Made by a program: the position numbers and the translations under genes. DNA of 64,000 bases from the NCBI RefSeq assembly GCF_014650555.1, contig NZ_BMVE01000003.1, positions 1 to 64,000 on the forward strand. Direction: 5' to 3'. Positions 18,472 to 26,745 of this stretch are shown in pieces. The notes below the pieces were generated by a model. The model saw nothing but the letters and a program-made list of their open reading frames with translations, was not told the DNA's origin and searched no databases. Each line of letters begins with the position of its first letter. Position 1 is the first letter of the stretch. Source of the DNA: Streptomyces goshikiensis. GTDB taxonomy: Bacteria; Actinomycetota; Actinomycetes; Streptomycetales; Streptomycetaceae.

Positions 18472-21400
18472 TCACGCGCCGTCCGGCGGCCAGGTGTCGC
18501 GGTCGCGGCGGTGGTGGAACTCCGTCAGTTCCGAGGCGAGGACGTCGAAGTGCGGGAGCGGGGCCCACAGGCCGCGCTCGCCGATGACGTAGAGGCGGCG
18601 TTTGGCCCGGCTCGCGGCGACGTTGAGCAGGTGCGGGGTGCGGGCCGCCCAGTCGCGGGCGCCGGGCCGACCGCCGCCGAGCACGAGGACGACGACGTCG
18701 GCTTCCTTGCCCTGGGCCCGGTGGACGGTGGCGCAGCGCTCCTCGATCAGTTCGGACGTCCAGCCGTCACGGCCGCGGCAGATCTTCTGGCATTCGGCGA
18801 CGAGGGCCCGGAAGGGGGCGATGACGCGCACGCGCTCGACGCCGACGCCCTGCCGGCGCAGGTGGTCGAGGACGAACTCGAAGGCCCGGCGGTCGCGTTC
18901 GCCCCACGGCGCGTCGGACGGGCGGGACGGGTCGTCGGTGGCCAGCCAGCGGCTGGGCAGCAGGCCGTCCCGTTCCGCATCGGGGAACGCCTTGTGTGCG
19001 GTGCCGTGGACCATGAGGCCGCCGTACGCGACCTCGTTGCTGACCGTGAACATCGGCTCCTCGCAACGGCGGTGCACGCGCAGCGGCGAGCCCACCCAAA
19101 CGTGCTCGTCGCCGGTGTCCGGGGCCGGCAGGTAGGTGCCGTAGCGGTTGGTCCGGTCGGCGACGGCCTGGGCCGAGGTGGCCGACGGCAGCCAGTGCTC
19201 GTCGACGCCGTAGGCGCGCAGCAGTCGGCGCTGGAGGGCCCCGGGCATGGTGACGACGGGTTCGAGCTGGAGCGGATCGCCGACCAGAACGGCCCTGCGG
19301 GCCCGCCACAGCGCGCCGGCGGCGGCCTGCGGGGTGGCCTGCCCGGCCTCGTCGACGAGGACCCAGCCGATGGACTCCCGGCCGAGGCGGGCGAACATGC
19401 TCCCCACGGAGGAGAAGGTGGTCGAGACGACGGGCACCAGGAGGAACAGGGTCTGCCAGGCGTGCGCGACCTCCTCGTCGGGGACGGCCCCGTTGGTCCC
19501 GGCCATCAGCTCCATGAGGACCTGGAGGTTGCCGCGGACCTTCTTCGCGGCCCCGGCGACGAAGGCCCGGTGCAGGTCGAGGGCGCGCAGGAACAGGTCG
19601 CTGCGCGCGGTGGACCACGCCTCGTCGGACCAGGGCGAGCCGAGTTCCTGGTCGGCTTCGCCGAGGTGGGCCCAGCCGAGCGGCAGGGACGGCAGCGTCC
19701 GGGCCGCCTCCCGCAGTTCGCGGTGGTGGCCGTCGAGTTCGGCGACGGCGCCCCGCAGGTCGCGGCGGGACGAGTCGGCGCTCTGCCGGGCCTGCCGCAG
19801 GGAGGCGGCTGCCGAGGACTCCCGCGCGCTCGCGGCCCGTTCGCCGGCGCGGGCGGCGGTGAGGCCGTCGGCCGCCTCGTCGACCGCGCCGCCGGACCGG
19901 GCGTGCCGGCCGGCGGCCAGGGATTCGGCGCGCACGGCTGAGGCGACCTGCTCCAGGGACTCTTCGAGCGCGGCGCGCTGCTGGACGAGCAGGTGCGCGA
20001 GCTCGGCCTGGGTGTGCTCCTGCTGCCGTTCGGCGGCCTGCCGGTCGGCCGCGCTCTGCAGCAGCCGGCGCAGCCCGCCGCGCAGGCCCCGCTCGACGGC
20101 CGGGGGCGTGTCGTGGCGGGCGGTGAGCGCGGTGACGTACTCGCGGTGGTGCGCGGCCAGTTCACGCGCGGCCGAGAGGTCCGCGCGGGCGGTGGCCAGC
20201 TCCTGGCGGGCCCGCGGTACGTATGCGGAGGCCGCCCGGTGTCCGGCCTCGGCCGCCGCGGTGGCCGTCCGGGCGGCGGCGGTGGCGGCCGCGGCCCGGT
20301 CCAGGACCGCGGCGGCGGCGGTGACCTGCCGGTCGGCCCGGGACACGGCGGCCTCCAGGTCCGCGATCCGCTGCCCGGCCGACGGGGACTCGACGGCCGC
20401 CAGGGCCCCGGCCAGCCGGGTGCGCCCGGCGCGCAGCCGCTCGACCTCGTCCCGGGCGGTACGGAACGCGGCGACGGCTTCGGTCCACGACGGCACGGGC
20501 CGGGCGGGCCCGGCCGCCGCGGTCGCGCCCCGGTCCGCCGGGGCGGCGGGACCACGGCCACCGGTCTGAGGCTTGGGCGGGATCCAGTCGCTCAGGACCT
20601 CCCGCATGCCGCGCAGCGGCGGCAGCTCCGCGGCCTTGCGGGCGTCGCTCTCCTTCTGCGGCAGCCGGCCCCACCAGAACCGGTCCCCGAACTCCTTGCG
20701 GTTGGCCTTGTTGCCGAGCACCGCCGCGACCAGACCCCAGGCCGGCCCGCCGAGGAGCGCGGAGGCGAGGTCGGAGAAGTGGTCGGGGCCGTTGTGCCAG
20801 TGCTCGCCGAGCGCACCGATGCCGGGCAGCTCGGCGGTGATGTTCTCCACGGCGCCGTTGTTGGAGGAGGTGACCACGATCTCGAACCCGGTCAGCCGGG
20901 GGTCGAGCCGCGACACGAACCGGGGGTGCCCGCCCTGGCGGTCCCTGCCCCGCCACACCGGGCCGGTGAACGCCTGCGCGGGCCGGTCGAGCGTGGCCAG
21001 CACCGCCGCCCGCTCGACGACCAGGGCGGCGACCAGGTCGCGCAGCATCGTGGTCTTGCCCGTGCCCGGCGGGCCGTTCACGGAGAACATCCCGCCCTCG
21101 GTTCCCGCCCGTCCGGCGAGCATGCGGTCGACCGCGAACTGCTGGCTCAGCGCGAGCGGGAACCGCGCCGGTGCGGGCCAGCGGCCGGCCGGAACCAGGT
21201 CCGGGGCCACCCCTTCCAGGACGACCCCGCGCTCCCGGCGCACATCCGTCCGCGCCCCCACGTCGACGGCGTCGAGCTCGGTCAGGTACGCCTCCAGCGC
21301 CGGGCCGATCCCCTTCCCGACGGCCGCGGACACCCGGGCCAGATCAGGGGGGAGCAGGCTGTTCAGGAACGGCGCGGCGGCGGCGACCTTCGTCTGCGGG

Positions 21401-22455
21401 TCCCGCGGCCGGTGGACCAGCCTGCTCCGCACCCGGACCACCCGCGGCCGCAGGTGCTCCTGAACCCCGCACAGGTCGGCGATCTGCGCGGTCAGAGCCA
21501 CCAGATCGGCGAACCCCAGCGCACGGGGACCGGCCCCGGCCCCGGCCCCGGCCCCGGACTGTGCCGACGTGTCAGGACCGACGGCCGCCGCCTCGGGAAC
21601 GCTCCCGGCGCGGACCGGCCGCCCGGCCTCCACCTGCTCCTCGGCGTGGCGCCGCGCCGCGACCCAGTCCGCGGCGCGGCGCACCAGGGGTTCCGCCGCG
21701 CCCTGCAACGCGGCGCCGGCGACCTCGCCGAACAGGGCCCCGACCGCGCCGACGGCGGCGCCGCCCAGGATCTCGGCGAGCAGCGACTGCCAGCCCCCGC
21801 CGCCCGCCGCTCCCGGCGCTCCCGCCGCACCCTCGGAGCCGGGCGACCGCTCGTACGCCGTTCCGGCGGCCGGTGGGGTGGGGCCGTAGGGGATCGCGGT
21901 GGCGGTGAGATCGTCGATCGCCCCGCCGAACGCGTCGTCGAGCTCCTCGAATCCGTCCAGCCACCCGGGTGTGGACGGCCCCGGATCGAAGAGGCGGCCG
22001 GTCGCCCAGGCGCACGCCGAGATCACGGACGTGTCTTCGAGCGGTCGGCCCTCGTCGTCCAGGACCAGCGCGAACATCGCGCTCTGGCCCGACAGCACCA
22101 GCTCGCTCTGCGGCACGCCGGGGTCGGGATCGGTTCCCGCGGGCAGTACCGCGATCATCGCCTGGCGGAGCGACTCCAGGTCGAAGACCCCGCAGTAGAC
22201 CTCGTGCCGCCACATACGGCCGTACGGTGCCCTCCGGGCCCCCGTCTGAGGATGGTCGGGAGCCCACGGCAGGAGCGGCGGTACCCGGCCCGGCTCCGGC
22301 GCCAGGTCGGTTACGTACTCGTCCCTCGGCCCGGAGCGGGCGGCGGGGCGCCGGCGGGGTAGCGCCGGGATGGTCGGCGGGCTGAACAGCTCGATCGCGC
22401 GCCAGCACTCCAGCAGGGCCTGCCGTCGACGCTCCTGTGCGTGTCCGTTCCGCAC
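18472..22455 (-). CDS. Large SF1 (DNA2/NAM7-like) helicase-type ATPase with coiled coil
   Basis: 1327 aa, GTG 22455. The N-terminal about 430 residues include WRAIELFSPP at 19-28, hydrophobic Gly/Ala-rich stretches at about 225-255 and a GAGAGAGAG linker near 301-309. The first helicase half has Walker A GPPGTGKTT at 461-469. A long Ala/Arg/Glu-rich coiled coil (about 640-900) interrupts the motor. The second half has the motif II-like LVDEAGQATPQ, VGDPLQLEP (motif III), VHRAQGKEADVVVL (motif V) and NVAASRAKRRLYVIGE (motif VI). This is the UPF1/DNA2 layout for nucleic-acid unwinding. It is a single-gene unit; a role in defence, RNA metabolism or repair cannot be told from the sequence. Confidence 0.88.
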   Translation of the reverse strand: MRNGHAQERRRQALLECWRAIELFSPPTIPALPRRRPAARSGPRDEYVTDLAPEPGRVPPLLPWAPDHPQTGARRAPYGRMWRHEVYCGVFDLESLRQAMIAVLPAGTDPDPGVPQSELVLSGQSAMFALVLDDEGRPLEDTSVISACAWATGRLFDPGPSTPGWLDGFEELDDAFGGAIDDLTATAIPYGPTPPAAGTAYERSPGSEGAAGAPGAAGGGGWQSLLAEILGGAAVGAVGALFGEVAGAALQGAAEPLVRRAADWVAARRHAEEQVEAGRPVRAGSVPEAAAVGPDTSAQSGAGAGAGAGPRALGFADLVALTAQIADLCGVQEHLRPRVVRVRSRLVHRPRDPQTKVAAAAPFLNSLLPPDLARVSAAVGKGIGPALEAYLTELDAVDVGARTDVRRERGVVLEGVAPDLVPAGRWPAPARFPLALSQQFAVDRMLAGRAGTEGGMFSVNGPPGTGKTTMLRDLVAALVVERAAVLATLDRPAQAFTGPVWRGRDRQGGHPRFVSRLDPRLTGFEIVVTSSNNGAVENITAELPGIGALGEHWHNGPDHFSDLASALLGGPAWGLVAAVLGNKANRKEFGDRFWWGRLPQKESDARKAAELPPLRGMREVLSDWIPPKPQTGGRGPAAPADRGATAAAGPARPVPSWTEAVAAFRTARDEVERLRAGRTRLAGALAAVESPSAGQRIADLEAAVSRADRQVTAAAAVLDRAAAATAAARTATAAAEAGHRAASAYVPRARQELATARADLSAARELAAHHREYVTALTARHDTPPAVERGLRGGLRRLLQSAADRQAAERQQEHTQAELAHLLVQQRAALEESLEQVASAVRAESLAAGRHARSGGAVDEAADGLTAARAGERAASARESSAAASLRQARQSADSSRRDLRGAVAELDGHHRELREAARTLPSLPLGWAHLGEADQELGSPWSDEAWSTARSDLFLRALDLHRAFVAGAAKKVRGNLQVLMELMAGTNGAVPDEEVAHAWQTLFLLVPVVSTTFSSVGSMFARLGRESIGWVLVDEAGQATPQAAAGALWRARRAVLVGDPLQLEPVVTMPGALQRRLLRAYGVDEHWLPSATSAQAVADRTNRYGTYLPAPDTGDEHVWVGSPLRVHRRCEEPMFTVSNEVAYGGLMVHGTAHKAFPDAERDGLLPSRWLATDDPSRPSDAPWGERDRRAFEFVLDHLRRQGVGVERVRVIAPFRALVAECQKICRGRDGWTSELIEERCATVHRAQGKEADVVVLVLGGGRPGARDWAARTPHLLNVAASRAKRRLYVIGERGLWAPLPHFDVLASELTEFHHRRDRDTWPPDGA

Positions 22456-22558
22456 CCACTGCCCCCGTGTCGCCCGCGCGGCATGCTGCCGCTCCCCTGA
22501 AGATCAGCCGTACAGCCGAATCTACCGGACCGTCAGCAGGCCGTGCCCCGGCGGCGGC

Positions 22559-22729
22559 TCAGCTCTCGGGGCGGAGCAGGCCGCGCTCGTACGCCTTCAC
22601 CAGGCGCTGCGGCACCTGGTACACGGAGCCGTCGACCGTGACCGGGACCAGCTGCGGCGCGGTGGCCTTCCACTGGGCCCGGCGGTGGCGGGTGTTGCTG
22701 CGGGACGTCTTCCTCTTGGGGACGGCCAT
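22559..22729 (-). CDS. rpmF: Ribosomal protein L32, zinc-independent paralogue
   Basis: 56 aa, ATG 22729 with GGAGGA about 4-9 nt upstream. The sequence opens [20 protein letters not shown] and ends LLRPES, typical of bL32. No cysteine occurs, so it cannot hold the zinc ribbon of the C+ form. Such C- paralogues replace zinc-containing ribosomal proteins when zinc is scarce. In the reading direction it would be the last gene of the rpmG-rpmE-cobW-rpsR operon, but an IS110 element now separates it from rpsR. Its expression may therefore have lost Zur control. Confidence 0.93.
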   Translation of the reverse strand: MAVPKRKTSRSNTRHRRAQWKATAPQLVPVTVDGSVYQVPQRLVKAYERGLLRPES

Positions 22730-22787
22730 GGGGTCCTCCGTAAGTTGTTAGGTGGCCCGGGAGGGCCGGATGTGGCTTATGGGGTCT

Positions 22788-22942
22788 TGTCTTCAGTGGC
22801 TTCCCAGGAGTGGCCGTCCGGCTCTCCGGGGCGCCCTGGCTGCTGATTGAGATGTGCGCGCTTCGTGCGGTCGCTGATTGCGGAGATGACAGCGGGGTGT
22901 TCCTCGGGCCGACGGCTGTTGGTGCGGAACGAGGAGGGGCGA
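22788..22942 (+). ncRNA. Predicted bridge RNA region in the IS110 left end
   Basis: IS110-group elements are known to encode a structured guide RNA in the non-coding end before the recombinase gene. This element has about 155 nt there, against about 40 nt after the gene. The stretch contains two similar segments, gctgattgagatg (about 22841) and gctgattgcggagatg (about 22873), and a GGGGT at 22894-22898 that echoes the core-side target sequence. No fold was computed; the call is by position and family knowledge. Confidence 0.4.
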
Positions 22943-24145
22943 ATGAGGGAGCGGAAGGCCCGGGTCTGGACCGGTATCGATGCCGGTAAAGGCCACCACT
23001 GGGCGGCTGTGGTCGATGAGACCGGGGCAACGCTGTGGTCGAGGAAGGTCGATAACGACGAGGCGGCGATCTTGACCGCACTCGGTGAAATCCTCGACCT
23101 GGCGGACGAGGTCCGTTGGGCGGTGGACATCTCCGGCACATCGTCCGCGCTGCTGCTTGCCCTGCTCGCGGCTCACGGCCAGCGGGCCGTCTACGTGCCC
23201 GGCCGCACGGTCAACCGCATGTCGGGTGCCTACCGGGGCGAGGCGAAGACCGATGCCCGCGACGCCTACGTCATCGCCGAGACCGCCCGCCACCGCAACG
23301 ACTTCGCCGCCATCGACGTGCCCGCCCAACTCGCCGCCGACCTCGCCCTCCTGACTGGCCACCGCTCGGACCTGGTGGCCGACCGCACGAGGATGATCAA
23401 CCGACTGCGCGACGTACTGACCGGGATCTTCCCCGCCCTGGAGCGTGCCTTCGACTACAGCTCGCAGAAGGGCGCACTGGTCTTGTTGACGGGCTGCCAG
23501 ACCCCGGGCGCAATCCGCCGCCGCGGCCGGGCACGCCTCACGGCCTGGCTGGCCAACCGCAGCGTGCGAAGTGCGGACAGCGTCGCCGCGACCGCATTGA
23601 GGGCGGCCCGGGCCCAGCAGGCTGCGCTGCCCGGTGAGGAGATCGCCGCACAGATCGTGGCCGACCTGGCTGGACAGATCCTGGCCCTGGACGACCGGCT
23701 GAAGCGGATCGACAAGCAGATCCGCGAGACGTTCTGCAGCCATCCGCAAGCCGAGATCATCGAGTCCATGCCCGGCATGGGCCCGACACTCGGCGCCGAG
23801 TTCGTCGTCGCCGCCGGCGACCTGTCCGCATACGTCGATGCAGGCCATCTGGCCTCGGCGGCAGGGCTCGTGCCCGTGCCGCGTGACTCCGGCCGCCGGA
23901 CCGGCAACCTCCACCGGCCCAAGCGTTACAGCCGCCGTCTGCGACGGGTGTTCTACCTGTCCGCGCAGACCAGCATCATCCGCGACGGGCCGAACCGGGA
24001 CTTCTACCTCAAGAAGCGCGGCGAGGGCTGCAAACACGTCCAGGCCGTCATCGCTCTCGCCCGTCGACGGGCCAGCGTTCTGTGGGCGCTGCTGCGTGAC
24101 GGACGAGTCTTCACCTCCGCTCCGCCGGTCACGCAGGCGGCTTGA
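22943..24145 (+). CDS. IS110-family transposase (DEDD recombinase)
   Basis: 400 aa. ATG 22943 follows GAGGAGGGG; the ORF extends 32 codons upstream into the non-coding end without support. The N-terminal RuvC-like domain has D13 (GIDAGKGHH), D62 (AVDISGTSS, where many relatives have Glu), D104 and D107 (KTDARDAYV). The C-terminal Tnp20 domain includes ESMPGMGPTLGAEFV and AAGLVPVPRDSGRR with the conserved serine. Length is usual for the family, and no frameshift is seen, so the element looks intact and possibly active. It lies opposite in direction to the ribosomal operon that it interrupts. Confidence 0.95.
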   Translation: MRERKARVWTGIDAGKGHHWAAVVDETGATLWSRKVDNDEAAILTALGEILDLADEVRWAVDISGTSSALLLALLAAHGQRAVYVPGRTVNRMSGAYRGEAKTDARDAYVIAETARHRNDFAAIDVPAQLAADLALLTGHRSDLVADRTRMINRLRDVLTGIFPALERAFDYSSQKGALVLLTGCQTPGAIRRRGRARLTAWLANRSVRSADSVAATALRAARAQQAALPGEEIAAQIVADLAGQILALDDRLKRIDKQIRETFCSHPQAEIIESMPGMGPTLGAEFVVAAGDLSAYVDAGHLASAAGLVPVPRDSGRRTGNLHRPKRYSRRLRRVFYLSAQTSIIRDGPNRDFYLKKRGEGCKHVQAVIALARRRASVLWALLRDGRVFTSAPPVTQAA

Positions 24146-24189
24146 CTTCGTCATTGAGACTCCTGGGTGAGTCGGGTTGTTGCCGGGGT

Positions 24190-24426
24190 CTATCGGGTGC
24201 CGTACGGGAGCAGGGCCATCTCCCGGGCGGTCTTGACGGCGGCGGCGAGCTCGCGCTGCTGCCGGGCCGTGACGCGGGTGACGCGGCGGCTGCGGATCTT
24301 GCCGCGGTCGGAGACGAACTTCCTCAGCAGGTCGGTGTCCTTGTAGTCGATGGAGGTGATCCCCGCCGTGTCCAGCGGGTTGGGGCGGGACCTGAGCGGC
24401 TTGTGGGGGTTCTGGCGGCGGGCCAT
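24190..24426 (-). CDS. rpsR: Ribosomal protein S18, zinc-independent paralogue
   Basis: 78 aa, ATG 24426, beginning [20 protein letters not shown] and containing [19 protein letters not shown], the bS18 signature. Cysteine is absent, unlike the zinc-associated C+ form. The much longer frame upstream on this strand is not coding and overlaps the CobW-like gene. It follows that gene by 32 bp. The stop codon TAG (24192-24190) coincides with the right core of the inserted IS110, yet the reading frame is unchanged. Confidence 0.94.
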   Translation of the reverse strand: MARRQNPHKPLRSRPNPLDTAGITSIDYKDTDLLRKFVSDRGKIRSRRVTRVTARQQRELAAAVKTAREMALLPYGTR

Positions 24427-24458
24427 GCGTGTTCCTTTCGGGGGTTGGGTGTACGGGC

Positions 24459-25601
24459 TTACGAGACGGGGTCGAGCAGCGAGTCGAAGGCGGCGGGAAG
24501 GCACTTCCACGCCTCGGGTCCCGCCGCGTATTCGGCGTCGGTGAGGAGGCAGGACTCGAGGAGTTGCTCCAGGCCGGGCCGGTCGAGGCCGGGGGAGGTG
24601 AAGACGAGGTGCTGGCAGCAGTCGCCGTGGTCGGGGTGCCAGTCGAGCGAGGCCGCCGCCCGCCGCATCGGCGGGACCAGCTCCCAGGCGGCGTCCGGCA
24701 GTGACGCGAGCCAGGGGCCGGTGTTCTCCACGCACAGGGCGCCGCCCGCGGAGTCCCAGGCGAGCAGGGTGTCGGGGCGGTCCGCGAGCCAGAAGCGGCC
24801 GCGGCTGCGGGCGGCGGCGCAGCAGAGGTCCTCCAGCGCCTCGTAGAGGCGTTCGGGGTGGAAGGGGCGGCGGCGGTGCCAGACCAGGGTGGTCACTCCG
24901 GCCTCGTCCGCCTCCTGGGGGAGGAGGGCGCAGGCCGGGTGCTGGGCGGCGGCCGCGGCCTCCACGTCGAACCCGGCGAGGGCCAGCGCGGCCAGCTCGC
25001 CGCTGTCGGCGGCCACCCGGCGGGCGGTCGGATGGAGCTGGGCGAGCAGGGCACGGTCCTCGGCGCCGGCCTCCCCGCTGTCGACGAGGGCGAGCACGGG
25101 CGCGTATTCGAGCTGCCGCGCCCAGGTGTCCCCGACGGTGCGCTGATCGGTGGCGGCGGCCGCGAGGCCCGCGTCGGCCAGGTCGTCGCCGTTGACGAGG
25201 TACGGCAGGACGAGCGCCGGGTCCACCGCGGTGATCACGCCGGTGAGTTCGAGCGCGCGGGCGCCGTGCGCGGCGACGACCTCGGCCATCGCCTTGGGCT
25301 CGACGGAGTCCCACAGTTCGACGACGGCCAGCCGGGTCAGGCCGCTGCCGGCCAGCCGTTCCAGCTCGGGGACGAGGTCCTCGCGCAGTGCGCAGCAGGC
25401 GCAGTCGTTGACGAGGGGCGTCTCGCCCCGGGACAGCTCGCCCGAGGCGTCGCGCACCACGCGCAGGACCGTGCCCTGCGCTGCCGTGGCCAGGTCGTGG
25501 TGGAGGGCGATGCTGCCGGGGACGGTGTGCAGCAGGCGCTCCACGACTTCCTTGCGGGCGTCCGCATGGAGCCCGCCGACGATGACGACGGGCAGGGTCA
25601 C
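24459..25601 (-). CDS. CobW/YciC-like zinc-starvation protein with degenerate P-loop
   Basis: 380 aa from GTG 25601, which overlaps the L31 stop (GTGA), so the two are translationally coupled. The family metal-binding motif CxCC is present (CACC, residues 67-70), followed by the usual alternating helices and a C-terminal CobW-like domain containing [20 protein letters not shown]. The N-terminal strand [16 protein letters not shown] sits where CobW GTPases have GxxGxGKTT, but the Gly-Lys-Thr is missing, so GTP binding is doubtful. Zur-controlled CobW proteins are thought to deliver or store zinc. Its place inside a set of zinc-free ribosomal protein genes fits a zinc-starvation role. In S. coelicolor an equivalent gene order is known. 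Confidence 0.85.
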   Translation of the reverse strand: MTLPVVIVGGLHADARKEVVERLLHTVPGSIALHHDLATAAQGTVLRVVRDASGELSRGETPLVNDCACCALREDLVPELERLAGSGLTRLAVVELWDSVEPKAMAEVVAAHGARALELTGVITAVDPALVLPYLVNGDDLADAGLAAAATDQRTVGDTWARQLEYAPVLALVDSGEAGAEDRALLAQLHPTARRVAADSGELAALALAGFDVEAAAAAQHPACALLPQEADEAGVTTLVWHRRRPFHPERLYEALEDLCCAAARSRGRFWLADRPDTLLAWDSAGGALCVENTGPWLASLPDAAWELVPPMRRAAASLDWHPDHGDCCQHLVFTSPGLDRPGLEQLLESCLLTDAEYAAGPEAWKCLPAAFDSLLDPVS

Positions 25602-25846
25602 GACGTGCTCCCGTACCGGCGCTGGAAGCGCTCGACGCGGCCGGCGGTGTCCAGGACGCGGGCGGTGCCGGTGTAGAAGGGGTGGCTCCGCGAGGAGATC
25701 TCCACGTCGATGACGGGGTAGGTGTTGCCGTCCTCCCACTCCACCGTCTTGTCGCTGGTGGCGGTCGAGCGGGTGAGGAAGGCGAAGTCGGCGGCCTTGT
25801 CGCGGAAGACGACGGGGCCGTAGGCGGGGTGGATTCCGGGCTTCAT
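25598..25846 (-). CDS. rpmE2: Ribosomal protein L31 type B, zinc-independent
   Basis: 82 aa, ATG 25846. [20 protein letters not shown] and [20 protein letters not shown] are bL31 signatures, and the CxxC and other cysteines of type A are lacking. The type B protein replaces zinc-bound L31 on the ribosome in zinc limitation, releasing zinc for the cell (established for Bacillus and Streptomyces). It follows rpmG by 38 bp and overlaps the CobW-like start by 4 nt. Confidence 0.95.
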   Translation of the reverse strand: MKPGIHPAYGPVVFRDKAADFAFLTRSTATSDKTVEWEDGNTYPVIDVEISSRSHPFYTGTARVLDTAGRVERFQRRYGSTS

Positions 25847-25884
25847 GTCGGTGTCCTTCGGGGCGGGGGAGGGGCGGGGGCCGG

Positions 25885-26049
25885 TCAGCGCTCTTCGCGG
25901 AAGTCGACGTGCCGGCGCACCACCGGGTCGAACTTGCGCAGGACCAGGCGGTCCGGGTCGTTCCGCCGGTTCTTGCGGGTGACGTACGTGTAGCCGGTCC
26001 CCGCCGTGGAGCGGAGTTTGACGACGGGACGTATCTCGTTGCGTGCCAT
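25885..26049 (-). CDS. rpmG: Ribosomal protein L33, zinc-independent paralogue
   Basis: 54 aa, ATG 26049, [20 protein letters not shown] then [20 protein letters not shown]. This is bL33 without any of the four zinc-binding cysteines. It is the first gene of the minus-strand operon, starting 20 bp from the Zur-type palindrome, and so is likely repressed by zinc-loaded Zur. Confidence 0.95.
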   Translation of the reverse strand: MARNEIRPVVKLRSTAGTGYTYVTRKNRRNDPDRLVLRKFDPVVRRHVDFREER

Positions 26050-26067
26050 GCCGCTACTATACGGGAA

Positions 26068-26082
26068 TGGAAATCGTTTCCA
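26068..26082. promoter_or_regulatory. Zur-type operator between divergent ribosomal operons
   Basis: TGGAAATCGTTTCCA is a perfect 6-bp inverted repeat with a 3-bp centre, close to the Streptomyces Zur box TGAAAATGATTTTCA. It lies 19 bp before rpmG on one side and 37 bp before rpmB on the other, so one Zur site could repress both transcripts. Confidence 0.85.
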
Positions 26083-26118
26083 ATAACCACTTCCGTCCAG
26101 AGAGGGGCAGGTAGCACT

Positions 26119-26355
26119 TTGTCCGCCCACTGCCAGCTGACCGGCGCCCGGCCGGGCTTCGGCAACAACATCTCCCACTCGCACCGGCGTACCTCCCGCC
26201 GCTTCGACCCCAACATCCAGAGCAAGCGCTACTGGCTGCCGGGCGAGGGGCGCCACGTGCGCCTGACCCTGAGCGCCAAGGCGGTCAAGACCATCGACGT
26301 CATCGGCATCGAGGCCGCGGTGGCCCGGATCCGCGCCCGGGGGGTGAAGGTCTGA
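26119..26355 (+). CDS. rpmB: Ribosomal protein L28, zinc-independent paralogue
   Basis: 78 aa. The start is TTG 26119 (GAGAGGGGCAGG upstream), because the family begins [10 protein letters not shown] exactly there; the longer frame runs through the Zur site and rpmG. The block [20 protein letters not shown] is diagnostic of bL28. Only one cysteine remains, so no zinc ribbon can form. It is the first gene of the plus-strand pair and its stop overlaps the start of rpsN (TGATG). Confidence 0.93.
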   Translation: MSAHCQLTGARPGFGNNISHSHRRTSRRFDPNIQSKRYWLPGEGRHVRLTLSAKAVKTIDVIGIEAAVARIRARGVKV

Positions 26356-26660
26356 TGGCCAGGAAGAGCAAGATCGCGCAGAACGAGAAGCGCAAGGCGA
26401 CGGTCGAGCGGTACGCCGCGCGGCGCGCCGAGCTGAAGGAGGTCCTGCGGCGGCCGTCCGCCACGGCGGCCGAGCGGCGCGCGGCGCTGGCGGAGCTGCG
26501 CGGGCAGCCCCGCGACGCGAGCGCCACCCGGGTGCGCAACCGGGACAGCGTGGACGGCCGGCCCCGCGGACACCTGCGGAAGTTCGGGCTCTCGCGCGTC
26601 CGGATGCGTGAGCAGGCGCATGCCGGGTTCCTGCCCGGAGTGACCAAGTCCTCCTGGTAG
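26355..26660 (+). CDS. rpsN: Ribosomal protein S14, long zinc-independent form
   Basis: 101 aa, ATG 26355 overlapping the rpmB stop by one base. [20 protein letters not shown] and the C-terminal [28 protein letters not shown] block are uS14 signatures. The 101-residue length and lack of the CxxC pairs mark the zinc-free class, against the about 61-aa zinc-binding form. Last gene of the plus-strand pair; a strong hairpin follows. Confidence 0.95.
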   Translation: MARKSKIAQNEKRKATVERYAARRAELKEVLRRPSATAAERRAALAELRGQPRDASATRVRNRDSVDGRPRGHLRKFGLSRVRMREQAHAGFLPGVTKSSW

Positions 26661-26694
26661 CAGCCGTATCCCGGACGGTCGTCCGCACAGGTGT

Positions 26695-26733
26695 GGCCCG
26701 GCACCTCCTCGTCGTCCGAGGAGGTGCCGGGCC
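26695..26733. terminator. Perfect 17-bp bidirectional terminator hairpin
   Basis: Arms ggcccggcacctcctcg (26695-26711) and cgaggaggtgccgggcc (26717-26733) with loop tcgtc. It sits between the converging rpsN and the molybdenum oxidoreductase gene (stop at 26746) and can serve both. Confidence 0.9.
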
Positions 26734-26745
26734 TGTGTCACGGTC

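Larger units (their letters stand above)
22788..24191 (+). mobile_element. IS110-family insertion sequence, about 1.4 kb
   Basis: The transposase gene is bounded by the heptamer GGGGTCT at 22781-22787 and 24185-24191, 1404 bp apart. IS110 elements make no inverted repeats or classical target duplication but recombine at a short core, often CT, shared by donor and target; the heptamer ends in CT. Without the element the sequence would read ggcttatggggtctatcggg, leaving a 57-bp gap between rpsR and rpmF, which suits an operon. The right core overlaps the rpsR stop codon. Exact ends could shift within the heptamer. Confidence 0.75.

Noticed and set aside
24190..25314. 374-aa minus-strand frame ending as S18
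   Set aside because: Only the last 78 codons match S18; the rest is an Arg/Pro-rich shadow of the CobW-like gene in another frame.
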